The notes under the pieces are model-generated. The model was not told where the DNA came from, did no database searches, and was given only the letters and a program-made list of their open reading frames with translations. 64,000 bases of DNA, taken from Clitoria ternatea (taxonomy: Eukaryota; Streptophyta; Magnoliopsida; Fabales; Fabaceae). This document shows positions 45,438 through 57,800 of this stretch, piece by piece; the stretch's first letter is position 1, and each line of letters starts with the position of its first letter. A program made the position numbers and the translations under genes. The DNA is taken from positions 188,302,501 to 188,366,500 of the forward strand of contig CM075669.1 of the NCBI GenBank assembly GCA_037962975.1, read 5' to 3'.

Positions 45438-47501
45438 TTACTGAACTCTTGGCCCGGCGGGGAAACAATCAGTATTACCATCAGAACTATCTTCAATATC
45501 GGCCACCACGGCATTAACTTCTGAACCTCCATGATTGGGCAGGGGATTTGTGGTCACGTTAGGGCTTTCTTCTTGAAAATTAATCCAATCGACTTTGATC
45601 AAATCTCTCACTTTATATTTCAAAGCCATGCAATTTTCTGTGGGATGCCCTGGTGCCCCAGCATGATAATCACAATGAGCGTTTGGGTCATACCCCCTTG
45701 GGTAAGGAGGTTGCAATGGCCTCATGGGGGATGGAGCTACCAGACCTTTCTGAATGAGGATTGGAAAAAGTTCGGTATATGTTATGGGAATTGGATCAAA
45801 CTGCACAGGGGTGCGCTCATTGTTGGGATTCCTTGTGTTCTGATTATGATTGGGTGGTCGAGTCACTTGCTGCGGGTGATGGTATGTCATGGGTTGCGAC
45901 ATTGGCGCTCTTACCATTGGTGGACGGAAGTGGGGAGTATAAGCTGTCGGGCCCTGAGTGGCGGCGGCCACATAAGGATTGGGAGCTTGAATCATGGTAG
46001 GGGCGAATGGTCTCGGCGGGGCCGTCTTTTGATTAGAAGAGATGGAATTAGTTTCTCCATCCCTTCTCCCAGGCGTCGGCTTTCTTGTCATGCTTGTCCC
46101 AGATGAGCCTTGAGTGATCTTTCCCGTTCGTATTTCGCTTTCCACCCTTTCCCCAATAGTCACGATGTCGGAGAAGTTGGATGAAACACTACCAATCATC
46201 TTGTCGTAGAAAGGTGATGGGAGTGTGTCGATAAACATCACGACTATCTCTTTTTCTAACAATGGGGGGTCCACTTGTGCCGCTGTCTCTCTCCAGCGTT
46301 GGGCATACTCTTTAAACGTTTTACTGTCCTTTTTCAACATATTCTGTAACTGAACCCTGTTGGGTGCCATATCCATGTTATACTTGTATTGTCTAAGGAA
46401 GGCATCTGCCAGGTCCTTCCAACAACGAATATGATTCCGCTCAAGGTGAGCATACCAGGTAAGAGCGGCCCCTGCCAGACTATCTTGGAAGCAATGGATC
46501 AACAATTAGTCGTTAGAAGAGTAAGATGCCATCTTTCGACAGTACATCGTGAGATGGTTCTTTGGACAAGTCATTCCCCGATACTTGTCAAAGTCTGGCA
46601 TCTTGAATTTGGGCGGGAGGACAACATCTGTGACTAGGCATAGTTTAGAAGCATCTATCAGTCCAAAACCTCCGGCGCCTTCCATCATTCTCAAACGCTC
46701 CTCTAAGATTTCTATCTTTTCCTTTTGGGGAGCTGCGACCGTGCTATGACCGGCTACCGGGTTCATCATGCAAGTTGTATCTTAGAGATTGGCCATATAA
46801 GGGGTTGTGTATCCGTATGGATAGCCGAGTGGTTGGTTGAATGGAGGCAACGCATGAGACTGGTTCATTAGGCCTGTATTTGGTGAGGGACCTTGGGGTT
46901 GGGCCATAGTTTGTACGACATAAGTTGGCTGGGTCACCTGGGCTTGTGTGTTTTGGGTTTGTGCGTTGTAGGTTGGCTGGGCCATCAGGGCTTGTGTGTT
47001 TTGGGTTTGGTAGGCTTGTGGGTCATGGGCTTGCGTGTTTTGGGTTTGTTGGAGTGTTGGCATGTTTGGCTGAGTGGGGTATGAAGTGTGAGGATTCATC
47101 GCTTGCTGGTCATGGGCGTCTTGTTGGTTAGCGAGCGGGGGATAGTACCCCGGTGGTAGGCCATAAAGTGGAAAAGGTACTGGGTTGCCGTCAGGACCAA
47201 CAAATGTATGCTGTTGTGCATAAGACTGGCCGTAAGGTGGTTGGGTATCAATGGCAGGATTAGGTCTTCCGACATGAATGGTGAGAGGGGGTGCTGTTGT
47301 GTTAGGTAGTTGGGTTCTTGCTGGGTCAGAACCAAGGGGGGGTGGTGCGGTGGCAGGCTGCTGTTGGGCGTCCTCAACACCCGCAGAGGAGCCTCCTTCT
47401 GTGAGTTTCTTTTCTAAAAGTTTAGTTAACTCTGCCACTCGCTCTTTCAGCTGATCGAACTCAGTTCTAAAGTCTCCATCAACAGCTTCTGCCTCAGCCA
47501 T
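45438..47501 (-). pseudogene. Tat/Ogre-type gag with two in-frame stops
   Basis: One reading frame of 688 codons from ATG at 47501 to a stop at 45438, broken only by TAA at 46784-46782 and TAA at 46508-46506. The N-terminus has a short Leu/Lys coiled coil (FRTEFDQLKERVAELTKLLE), then a Pro/Gln-rich part with QTQNTQA repeats. A Retrotrans_gag domain follows the second stop (FQDSLAGAALTWYAHLERN, then WKDLADAFLRQYKYN and KEYAQRWRETAAQVDPPLLE), then a Pro-rich linker and a zinc-knuckle-like CDYHAGAPGHPTENC about 78 residues from the end. The Gag would form the particle. The stops suggest recent loss, or read-through; there is no frameshift. Plus-strand frames at 45531-46106 and nearby are shadows. 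Confidence 0.85.
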
Positions 47502-48880
47502 GAGTTTCCTTTGAAGTCGGGTTTGGTAAGGATGCCTACCCGTGACGTCAGTGTTTCTTTTTCTTAAAAAAAAAGCAAAGAAATGTTAGGTGGAAATAGA
47601 AAGAAGGAGAATGTCATGGGAAGCAATCACAGGCTTTGGCGAGTATCCTTTGACCATTCCTTAGAACTTATCGTTCAAAAGTACTAGGTATGGTAAACAT
47701 GGAAATTAATACGGGATAGTTGTGAAGACAGAAAAATCCTTCATTTTGAAGCGAGAGTCTCAAGCTCAAACATTTTCCTTGGGCAACCATGGCTCTCATC
47801 CTATAAGTTTAATCCCATGTTAATTTCTATGTCTACCCAAAGGGTATTCGTTAAGCTCTGAATAACTTCCGGCAACAATAGAGAGAAAGAGCTGTCAGAA
47901 ATTGACGTGTTTTACAAATCGATACTCCCCTAGTAACTTTCTTGAAAACATTTTTGTATTTAGGGGGGTTACGATTTGACAAAACTTGTGTCAAATCGAG
48001 GATCATGTGAGCTATGGATTTTCTGATCATCGTCAATACAAAAAAAAAAGAATTTATTTTTTTATTTTTTTATTTTTTTGTTTTTTTTGTTTTTTTTTTC
48101 TTTGTTTTTTTTTATTATTCGAATGGTCCGTAACTCAAGGCCCAAAGACTTAAACAAATATGCATAAAAGGAAAGGACTACTTGCCCGTTAAAGGATCAT
48201 TAGTTAAAAGTATGTCATTCTTGAAAAAAGTAATCCACTAAACGGGCAAGTGGTTCCCTAATTTGGATCAGAAGGGAAAGTGAGAATGAGAAAAGGTAGA
48301 AGTAAAGTTTTGCCCCTTTTGTGCCTTAAGGTGGGTTTTTCTGAAGGTCTCCTAATGGTTCTAAGGTTTGTCTATCAGTGATATCTCGCATTAGGTGGCT
48401 TATTCTAAAACTTCTAAAGGTCACTAGAGCCAAGATCCTACTCATGATGTTGACCACAACAGTAGGAAGTCTACTAGGTGTGGGCACCATGAATAAGTGG
48501 AACTCTAGCTGAGATTCTCACGGTAACCAGACAGGAAGTACATCCCAAATGGCTCCGCTATCAACCTCCCATAATCTTAAGTTTTATTTGGGCCCGGGTA
48601 TAGGGTCCCACTCAAAAGTGTGTGTAAATTGTGAATGTAGTGTGTGAAAGAGGCATTCAATACCTGTACCTTACTCATCCTGCACATAGAACAAACACAA
48701 AGCAACAAAATCAAAGTTGCCTACCCTAGGGTTCAACAATCACACAAATATTTACAAAACATAAATGATAGAATACAAATACAACAGAAACCAAAGAAAA
48801 ATAAAATAAAGGAAGAAGTCAAATAATTAATATGCTAATTAAAACATGCGCTATCAAATTGACTGGCTTGACTCTCTAAG
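47502..48880 (-). other. 5' leader of the Ogre-like element
   Basis: Non-coding stretch between the primer site and the gag ATG, about 1.4 kb. It has a T-rich run at 48056-48118 on the plus strand and no open frame of note. A long leader is usual in this lineage. Confidence 0.6.
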
Positions 48881-48898
48881 TCCCCAGTGAAGTCACCA
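48881..48898 (-). promoter_or_regulatory. Primer-binding site of the Ogre-like element
   Basis: Minus strand TGGTGACTTCACTGGGGA starts two to three bases inside the right LTR. It resembles the arginine-tRNA-type primer site described for Ogre elements; the exact tRNA needs a database match. Confidence 0.65.
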
Positions 48899-48900
48899 TC

Positions 48901-51900
48901 TGTCACGACCGGGATCGCGGCGGCACGGCCGACCCTTAAAACGATGATTTTTTTTTGTTCGAAAATTAAAAAAAACAGGGAGTCGCCACCAATATTTTTT
49001 AGGATAAAATACTGGGAAAACCTTTTGTTAAAGCACTGGTTATAAAAATGAAATTCCACGTTCGGGAGTCTAATTACAGGTGAGGAAGGTATTAGCACCT
49101 CACAACTGTCCGTTATAAAAACGGTTACCTCAATATGATAGCGCGCATTATAATTAGGCCAATAATTTTTTAACTTCTTCGTGAAAAGAAAATATACAAG
49201 ATGACAAAATATACAAAAATAAACAAAAATAAACACGGAATACTTACATGAGATTAACAGGACGTCTCGTCCAAATTAAACTCGCTCCTCCTTTTTTTTT
49301 AAAATAAAAAATAAATAAATAAATAAATAAAAAGTAATAAAAATTGCAATAATAATAACAATAATAATAATTATTACACCTTTTATACTAGTCCGAATAG
49401 AATGTGTGAAGCACTCATTTTTATTAATATTTATCAATCAATAGATATTAATTGATAATTGAAAAGGGAGACAAAGTCATTAAAGAGCAATTAAATCAAC
49501 AGAAAATAAATAAATACAAGTACTAAAACAAATGAGGGAGGAGAGTGGGGCCGGTGTAATGTAGGAGGAGCTGGGCGGTGTGACGAGGGAAAGAGAGAGA
49601 AAGAGAACTGGGTGTTGTTTTGGATTTAAGGAAGCTGGGCGGTGTGGTGTGAAGGGAAGGACGGTGTGGAGGTTTAAGAGAGGGACAGCATTAGGTGAGG
49701 AGTCAGGGGAGTGTTGGTAAGGATTCTGAGGGGTGTTGGACGGTATGGAGAGGGACGGTGTTGAGAGGGGGACGGTGTGGATGAGAGGAGAGAGGGACAG
49801 CGTTTGGGAGGAGTGAGTGAGGACGGTGTTGGTGAGGATTTTGAGGGGTGTTGGGCGGTATGGAGAGGGACGGTGTTGAGAGGGGAACGGTGTGGATGAG
49901 AGGAGAGAGGGACAGCGTTTGGGAGGAGTGAGTGAGGACGGTTGTGACGACATAGGGACGGTGTGGGTTTTAGGAGGAGCTGGGTGATGTGAGGGAGAGC
50001 AGGTTGGTGTGAAGAAGAAAAGGGACGAGTAAGAGAGGACAGTAGTGAGAAAGTGGAAGACGGTGTGGAGAGGATGAGGGACGATGTTGAGTTTGAGGGA
50101 GGCTGGGCCGAGTGAAGAGAGGAAAAGGGACGAGTGAGAGAGAGGACAGTGTTGAGAGAGGATTTGAGGGGCTGGTTTTAGAGGAGAGTGAGGGCGGTGT
50201 GGTGCAGGAGGAGAAGGAGGGAGTGTACGGGTTTAAGGGGATTGTGTTGGGTGAGGTGTAGAGAGAGAGAGGGGACGGTGTGGTGTAGGAAAGGAGGGAC
50301 GGTGTAAAGAGAGTGAGGGGCTTTGTGTTGGTGGAGGAGAAGGAGGGTACGGTGTGGAGAAGAAGGAAGTTCAGACAGTGGAGAGAGGAAGAGGGACGTT
50401 GGAGTGAAAGGAGAGGGCTGTATGGTTTTTAAGGAGAGGGACAGTGGAGTTTTTTTTAAAGCTCTGTTTCTTCTACCTAAAGAAAATGCTTCCTCCTCCT
50501 CCGTTTTTTTTCTTCAGTTCTCTCCTCCCCTATTTATAGAAGTGGGGAGCCTTGTCAATCAGTGGCAAGTGGGCTTTTTTATTAATTTTTTTGTGCCAGC
50601 CACCCCACAATCACAACTTGCAGACAGCCTGGATGATGACAGCTATAGGGAACGGTGGAGAGACAGCCTGGATGTTGTCAGCCGCCCCTTCATAAGTCAA
50701 AGATCCACTTGGATAGTGGAAATCCAAGTCAACAAGGGCCTTCGGTGGAAATATGGGTCGGTTTTCACCTTCTCTCCAAAATCCGAGTGGAAAAGGTGCC
50801 TTTTGTGCACAAGACCGAGTGGAAAAGTTCCCTTTTATACACAAGAGTGAGTGGAAAAATTTTCTTTTTGTACACAAGACCGAGTGAAATCCAGTCGGTG
50901 TTGAGGTTATGAAGAGAGCTGGACGAATTATTGAAACATTCAATCGGAACCGAGTAAAGAATGACTCGGAACCGATTGAAAAGTGATTCACCCGGTACTG
51001 ATTAAAAAGTGGCTCGGTACTGACTAAAGATCGGCTCACTCGGTGCTGACTGAAAAGGACTCGGTTCTGACTGAAGAGGGCTCACTCGGTATTCACCCAC
51101 AGAGAGTCAATCCGAATGGAGTCGATGGTGTTCATACACAAAAGACCAAGGGAATCACTCTGCTCATATAAAAGACCGAGTGGGAATTAATCCGAGAAGA
51201 ATAAATGCCATCATAGGGAAGGTCGAGTGAAAGCTGGAATCCACAAGTTGGATCTGACCTCTGTCACTCAGTGTGGGATTGAATTGGCAGCTCATTGACT
51301 CGGAAATGGTTTTCCGAGAAGCATTACTCAGGACTTTTGTTGGTTTCACTCGGTGTTGCTTGGCCCAGACGTATCACTGTTTAAAGCACTCAATCGGAGT
51401 TACTTCAATTGGAGGGGCTTTATTTGGCAGCACTTCTCTTTGAAGTATTCACTCGGTCTCTCTGCTTGATTCAGTCAGGAGCTTCTGGAAGTCCTTTTTA
51501 ATTGATTCAATCGGAACTTCAGAAACATTCTGCTCGGCTATTGTGGTTTGAGGGGATGAGTGAAGAGTGACTGAAGAGTGACTCTAATTGAAACATTTAA
51601 TCGAAACTGACTGAAGAGAGACTCAGAACCGATTCTTGCCCTATTGAGAAGTGTTCATTCAAATGATGCACTCAGACACCTTCACTCGGAAGTTTGAGTT
51701 AATTTTTACTAGGAATTGCCTTCGGTCGTCAATCAACTCACTCGGAATCGGATATACCTTTCACTCAGAATTTTGAATTTCAAGATTCTGGAGATTCCTT
51801 TTCTTTGCCCAAAATGCCATCTGTTCTGAATGAAACCACTCGGAGATCTCTTTATAAACGTGTTCATTTCAATGACTTTTTCTGCTCGGAATCAAATCAC

Positions 51901-53082
51901 TCGGGAGTCGGCCTCATGCTCAAATCACTCGGGAGTCAGGCTCGGAATGGTTTCAATCGGTACCTCCTAAAATGTCTCACCCGGCTTCTGGAAACGAACC
52001 ATTCGAAAAGACCTGTGGGAGTCATTCAGTCGACTCTTTCTTCACTCCACCCGGACACATTCATTCTGAAACTCGACTGGCTTCTCACTCGGAATTGCCT
52101 TCGGTCGTCAATCATTCCATTCGGTTGTTTTCACTCGGGAATCGTCCTTAGGAATGGTTTCACTCGTCAATCAACAGTTCAGATGCATTCACTCGGAGTT
52201 GGTCTTATTTTGCAATCGGGATGGTTTCACTTGTCATCCATCATTTGGATGCATTCACTCGGAACCGACCCTACAGATACATTCACTACTGACCCTATTC
52301 ACTCGGATGTGTTCATTCGGAGTCAGTTTTGTTCTCAATCAGCCATCGGATATACTCATTCGGGAGTCAGATTTGTTTTTACTCAGAACAGCTTCAGTCG
52401 GAGATTATTCACTCGGATATGCTTTCCTTGGAATCTCACTCGGGCTTAGTTTGAAACATTGAGAGAGTCTACCCAAGGTGATTCGCTCGGAAATATCCCT
52501 GCCCAAAAAAACATTCATTCAAAGTCAGAGTCTCCACTTGGAGGTACTTCAGTCGGGAATTCAATACTCGGGTGCATCTTCGCCTGAGAGGCTTCAATCT
52601 GGATTTCACCACTCGGATGTATCTTTGCTTGAGAGGTATTTCCCTCGGACTCAAACCATTCGGAAATGCCCTATTCGCAGACATCTCACTCGGAAATGAT
52701 CATTCAGACATATGGAAATTGAGTCTCTGTCCGAAAAGATACTCACTCAGTCTGAGACTTTCCTTCGTTCAGAGTAATTCCTTTTGAAGCCCACTCGGAA
52801 ATGATCATTCGGATATAAGAAAGTCTTTACTGTGTTCAGAAGTAACCTTCTCGGAAGCAGTCCACTCGGAAACTGTCAGTCGGAGACATCCCACTCGGAA
52901 TTTCACTCGGTAACGGCTGACTTGGATATCTCACTCGGTAACAGCTATTTTCACTCGGAAATAGCCATTTTTCACTCGGAAATCATCATTCTGAGTCATT
53001 CCACTCGGCAAATCATTCGGAGATGAAGTCCAGTCCTCTCAGAATTCTTTCCACTTGGATCGGACCAAAAGAGGTGTTCACA
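48901..53082 (-). repeat. Right (5') LTR of the Ogre-like element
   Basis: Plus-strand ends TGTCACGACC and GGTGTTCACA, then GGGGT. Same blocks as the left LTR: GGACGGTGT-rich stretch (49530-50440), TATA-like CTATTTATAG at 50530-50539, CACTCGG array (50740-53010). Many differences from the left LTR are C-to-T or G-to-A changes inside the CACTCGG motif. Open frames such as 50323-50850, 50611-51039 and 51805-52449 follow the array or GC-rich stretch and are not genes. Confidence 0.85.
50530..50539 (-). promoter_or_regulatory. TATA box in the 5' LTR of the Ogre-like element
   Basis: Minus strand CTATAAATAG, conserved in both LTRs, upstream of the leader and gag. The likely promoter of the element. 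Confidence 0.6.
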
Positions 53083-53087
53083 GGGGT
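53083..53087. repeat. Target-site duplication GGGGT, right
   Basis: Exact copy of 37152-37156. Confidence 0.85.
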
Positions 53088-54612
53088 CCTACTTGACACC
53101 CTGTTAACCCGACTTAGTCCATCGAGCCTTGCTTGGCTCTCTATCTCAATCACTCGGTCCTGCTTGACCAATAGGTAGCTCAACTAGATCCTACTTGACC
53201 ACAGGAGTAAAAAACGAAGAGCAAAATATACCGTTCAATCATCCCAACCACACAATCACATAAATTCATTTCAAAATCTTTTTCTCTTTAATAATTAGCA
53301 TAAAGGCCTCATTTTAAATAAAAAGGGCGGCCATATAGACCCGACCCAATCATATAATCTCATTGTATTAACAACCAATAAAGCATCAATTTTAAACAAA
53401 AGGGATGACTACACAGACCCAGCCCATCTTTTACACATATTCTCAATCAATTTCACATAACTACCAAAACACAATAAATATAATCATATTGTCATACAAC
53501 TACTAAGGCAGAATCAACACAATAACCACATATCATCACACAGACTCAATCTCATGTACACCACATAATAAATATCACAAGTCACAGACTTATAAGATCC
53601 TTATTCTCATCATTTCATCAATTGAAAACTTATTCCCATATTCATTATTTATATCATACTATCATTCGCTAATTTTTATTAGTTAACCTTTTTCAAACTC
53701 CGATTGGAGTTGATACTTAAATTATAATTAATTAAGACTCAAGACACCCCGTTACCTCGATTTCAAGCTTCTACTTGTTGCTCTTGGTGCCGATCATATC
53801 CAATAACTATAATTCAATAAGACCATGCATCCAATTAGTGTTCCAATTGGGAAATCGTGCACTAAGTCTGCGTCTGCCCTAAAGTTTGAGTCTGCATACA
53901 CGAGTCTGCGTACACGAGTCTGGGTTTATACAACCAAGTTTAAGGCTACCCCAAAACTAACACTCATCATACAAATAACTTCAAAACTTATTTTTAAGAC
54001 TTCTAAAGCTTACCTTGACCACTTTTCGCTTTGGTTCCAAGTCTCGCTTCGTTCAATGGTTTCCTGAAGCTTGATTTGCTACCTACGAATACTAAAACAA
54101 AGAACCTTTAGCCATTTACCAACACCCATAATGTAAAACTCCATTTCTAAGCTTTGTATGTAAAAAATTCATGAAAAACCGTAACCCCCATGCTCAACAC
54201 TATCCTTGGTCTAAAGAAAGAAGCAAGGAAAATGAAAATTAAAGCCACCATAAGACTCACCTCACCTCCACGATCACAATACTACCCTTGATTTCGAATT
54301 TTAGCAACAATTCCAGTCTCTACCCAACCATGCAAGGTATGACCATGCAAGAGAGGAAGAAGCTCTGGCTTTCTCTCGAGGTATAACAGGTGTGAAAAGG
54401 AGGAAGAAGATGGAATTTCTTTTATTTAATCTCAAGGGAAATTGTGTTATTTTACACTTTCTCTTTTCTTTTCTCTTTATTTACTCAAAGATAATTGAAT
54501 TTACCCTCTAGTTCGGAGTAAATTGTCTTTTTACCATTTCATTTAATTAACTCTAATTCATAATTTTAATTCACTAATTTTAATAACAATAAAATAATCT
54601 AGGACGTTACAC
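53088..54612 (-). mobile_element. Long LTR, minus orientation, right segment (5' end)
   Basis: On the minus strand it starts TGTAACGTCCTAGATT at 54612. It has a CT-rich leader (about 54340-54430), a donor-like ATCGAG|GTAACGGGG (about 53750-53765) and GTCAAGnAGGAC-type blocks (53086-53210) that match the solo LTR at 27892-30425 (29020-29115) in reverse. It continues left of the Ogre-like element at 35206-37151. Confidence 0.65.
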
Positions 54613-54691
54613 ATATCAGCAAGTCATCATCAAAGTAAGATATAAATTACTTTCATAAAAATGTATATGCAAACTTATGTAATAGACATGA

Positions 54692-54699
54692 CCTAGTGA
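54692..54699. repeat. 8-bp target-site duplication, left, of the hAT-like MITE
   Basis: CCTAGTGA, matched by CCAAGTGA at 55352-55359 with one difference. Confidence 0.6.
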
Positions 54700-55351
54700 T
54701 AAGGGTGTTTGCGGTTTGGATCAGTTTGGTTTTGAGACAAAATATCATTCAATCCGATCACTTTATTAAGATGCGGTTTGGTTCGGTTGAAATGAATGAC
54801 ACCATCTGTTCCGATCCGATCCGATCAAATGCGGTTCAGATTGGATCGGTTTGTTCAGTTTTTTTCCAATTTATATCTTTTGTAAAATCAAATGAAAATT
54901 ATAATTATAACAATTCAAAAATATTAAGTTCTAAACAATGACATAATCATTAATAAGTAAAATATCTCAAGTTTTTAACAATTCAAACTCAAATATAAAA
55001 TAATAAAGTACTACTTAAATAAGATTCAATGTAGAATACAACATAAATATTAAAAACTAAGTGTTTTCCACCAAGATTTTAGTCTTCTAGTTCTTCCTAA
55101 AACCTGGAGAGATTTTAAAAAATAAGTGTTACTATATAGTTTAGACAAAATTAAAAAATAATGTGCAAAACACGTAAAAGGTATGGTTTGGTTCAGTTTT
55201 CACAAGTGGAACCGAAAACCGAATCAAACCGATCATGAAAAGTGATTTTTTTGCGGTTTCAGTTTTTCAGTTTTTGGTTTGATTGGTTTCGGTTATTTTC
55301 GAATCGGTTAAGTGGTGTTTAGCGGTCTGGATCGTTTAATGAACACTCCTA
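54700..55351. mobile_element. hAT-like non-autonomous element (MITE)
   Basis: 652 bases with imperfect inverted ends (TAAGGGTGTTTGCGG left; TAGGAGTGTTCATT on the minus strand right), an 8-bp flanking duplication and subterminal GCGGTTTGG/GATCGGTTT repeats in both halves. These are hallmarks of plant hAT MITEs. The open frame at 54696-54941 is a read-through of the GGTTTGG repeats. No transposase. Confidence 0.65.
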
Positions 55352-55359
55352 CCAAGTGA

Positions 55360-56330
55360 ATTGAAATAATAACACTTGTTTAATATACTTTTAAATAAAT
55401 AAAATGTTTTAAAAATTAATTTAAAATTTGTAAAATATATTCTAATATATGACATTTAAAAACTAAATATTTAAAATAATGTTTCATTTTTAAAATACTT
55501 TAATATTATTCTTTTTAACATATAAAAAACACATTTAAAATATTTTAAACAATTTTCAACCAAGAAAAATTAAAATTTTAAAATATTTAACACATTATCA
55601 TTTTAAATATTTAATTTAAAATAATAAATATTCAATTAAAATATTTTAAAAGAGTTTATATAAATTTTAAGAACACTTTATTTATTTAAAAATATGTTAA
55701 TAACTTTATTTAAAATAAAATAAATAATAAAATAGAATAATTTTAATATTTTTGAAATAAATAAAATTTTTAAAATTTTTGGTAACAATTTTTGACATAG
55801 TTTATTTTAATTTTTTGCATTAAAATATTTTAAAAAATATACTAGAATAGTTAATGTAATTATTTTAATATATTTATTTAAAACATAGGTTATATACAAA
55901 CACACGGTTGATATTATGGCCATTTAAAGGCCTTAGAAAGTTGATGTTATTTTAAAGAGTAAATTTCACATATCACATATTTTAAATATTATATTATATT
56001 TTAATTGTTTTTTGTAAAATAAAGTTTAGATGAGTTCAATTAAATATAACTTATTAGAGTTGAGACATAACTCAAAATATAATGGTTGCTTATAAAAATG
56101 CTTACCAGAAAAATTCCTACTAATATGGGACTCAAACTTGAAATCTTATTTTATTCAAAACCTTTTTGAACTAGCTACAGTTGAATGTTAAGATTTTAAA
56201 AACTTCAGTTTTAATTTTATTTTATTTAGTACAGGCTTTAGGGTTTATGGAAAAGAAATTAAAATTTTTAAAGACTAATAAATCTCATACAATTTGAGAG
56301 TTTATTGTCAAACTACAATTTTTAGCGTCA
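55360..56330. other. AT-rich intergenic sequence
   Basis: Dominated by TTTAAAATATTT words; no open frame, repeat boundary or RNA gene seen. Confidence 0.6.
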
Positions 56331-57800
56331 GGTTGGGTGGCGCTAGACAGAAGACTGTGCTGTACTGTGCACTCGTAGGACTAGGAAACCGATAGCAGAG
56401 GCGAGACAGCAACGTGATCGTCACTTTGTTTGGTTCCACTCTTTTTGTTTTTTGAGGTAAATCTTTGTATCATTCTGAACTAAGCTTTGTGATGCTACCG
56501 CTACTTCCTTTCCTTTCTTACTTCTGAAGAGTTCTTTGATGTTAAAACTCGCATTTCTTTTGACTCTTATTTGTCTTGTTCCTTTACTTCTATTTCTGTT
56601 TCAAATGTAAAACCTTTGTCTTATCTCTAGTTTATGTAATGTGGCAGCATTTAACATATTTATACTTTGCATGCCTGGAAATTGGATCCATTTAGGGGTT
56701 GTTTGGAAGATAATTTTTGGAGGGAAAGAGAGTAAAGAGGAGGGTTATAGAAAGCTCTCTCCCCTTTTATGTTTGAGAGTTTGGGAAGACAAATTCTTCT
56801 AAATAACATTCGTTTTGCTTATCATCCTTTCCAAAATTGTTGAGTCAAACAAGTTAGGAGATTAAAACCTTTCTTCCCTTCCCTCAAGTTTAAACCAAAC
56901 ACGAGAGCAAAATCGCTTCATTATTTCTGAACTAACCAAACAAGATAACTACATTAAAACCCTTTGTCCTATCCTTATTTCCTATTAGGTAATTTCGATA
57001 GGTTGAGACGTGTTATGAAAACACTGTCCTTCTGGATTTAGGATTTAACAACGTCTTTTATGACAGACCTAGGATCTGAACTAATAGAAACAAACAAAAT
57101 AATATTTTATGTAACCCAAGATTAGAAGATATATATCTCCCATTTGGAGAGAGTAAGAAAACAATTCATTAAATAAGAGTACATGTCAGTTACTTAAGAT
57201 AAGACCTAATCAACTTACAGATAAGATCTGACTAAGTTGATAAGATCTAACTAGGTATAAGGATATAATTTGACTCAGTCAAAAATTATCTATAAAATTT
57301 AATTATAAAATAATTTAATTACTCCTTTTAACCAAGATAAGATAAACTTTATTTAAAACTTTGAAATATAATATAATTTTCAACATTTCCTGTATTAAAT
57401 ATTAGTTGAATATGATTTATATTAGTGACTTCACTTCTGTTCCTTTTTAATGTTACAGGGTAATGATTTGTTATTGGCAAGTCTTGCTTCTTTCCATTTT
57501 AATACTTTGCTAGGAAAGACTTGTTTATATTTATATATAAATTCAGTGAATAAGTGCGCGGAACTCTTGCTTGTTTGATGCTTTCCAGTGGTAGTTGCGT
57601 CAAGCAGCATAAGCAATTACTTGACCATGAGTGTAATAGGGCCATTTTCTCTTTATGAAATGGCGAGTCTGATCTCTAGAAGGCAAAAAGAGAACCAATC
57701 TCTCATTCGTGACACACGTTGATTCGAACAAAGTACTTCTTTACTTTACTCTTTCTTATTCTATAGCATTTGCTGGCTTTATGGACTATCAGCGGAGTAA
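56331..57800 (+). other. Low-copy segment with possible 5' exon
   Basis: GC rises sharply at 56330-56450 and a donor-like TTTTGAG|GTAAATC follows at about 56450-56462, as in a plant 5' untranslated exon with a first intron. Farther on, 56690-56945 has inverted TTGTTTGG/CCAAACA(A/C) words like a MITE. At 57455 TGTTACAG|GG looks like an acceptor. I could not find a continuous protein, so this is either a non-coding transcript, a gene remnant or an ordinary intergenic stretch. Confidence 0.3.
56690..56945. mobile_element. Possible small MITE
   Basis: GGGGTTGTTTGGAAG near the left and AACCAAACAC/CCAAACAAG near the right form weak inverted ends around purine-rich sequence. Boundaries and duplication are not clear. 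Confidence 0.3.

Larger units (their letters stand above)
37157..53082 (-). mobile_element. Ogre/Tat-like LTR retrotransposon, gag-only, complete ends
   Basis: A 15.9-kb element in minus orientation with a 4243-base left (3') LTR and a 4182-base right (5') LTR, GGGGT duplications, a primer site at 48881-48898 and a polypurine tract at 41400-41414. Its internal region has a Tat/Ogre-type gag (45438-47501), a splice-acceptor-like site with a short pol remnant (45012-45233), and tandem repeats where protease, reverse transcriptase and integrase should be. Very long LTRs, an arginine-tRNA-like primer site, a gag of this type and a spliced intron near pol are known Ogre traits. It is non-autonomous. 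Confidence 0.85.

Noticed and set aside
45531..46106. 191-residue plus-strand frame
   Set aside because: Antisense shadow of the well-supported minus-strand gag.
51805..52449. 214-residue plus-strand frame (and 40118-40609)
   Set aside because: Follows the CACTCGG array, antisense to the element, and its length differs between the two LTRs because of point changes.
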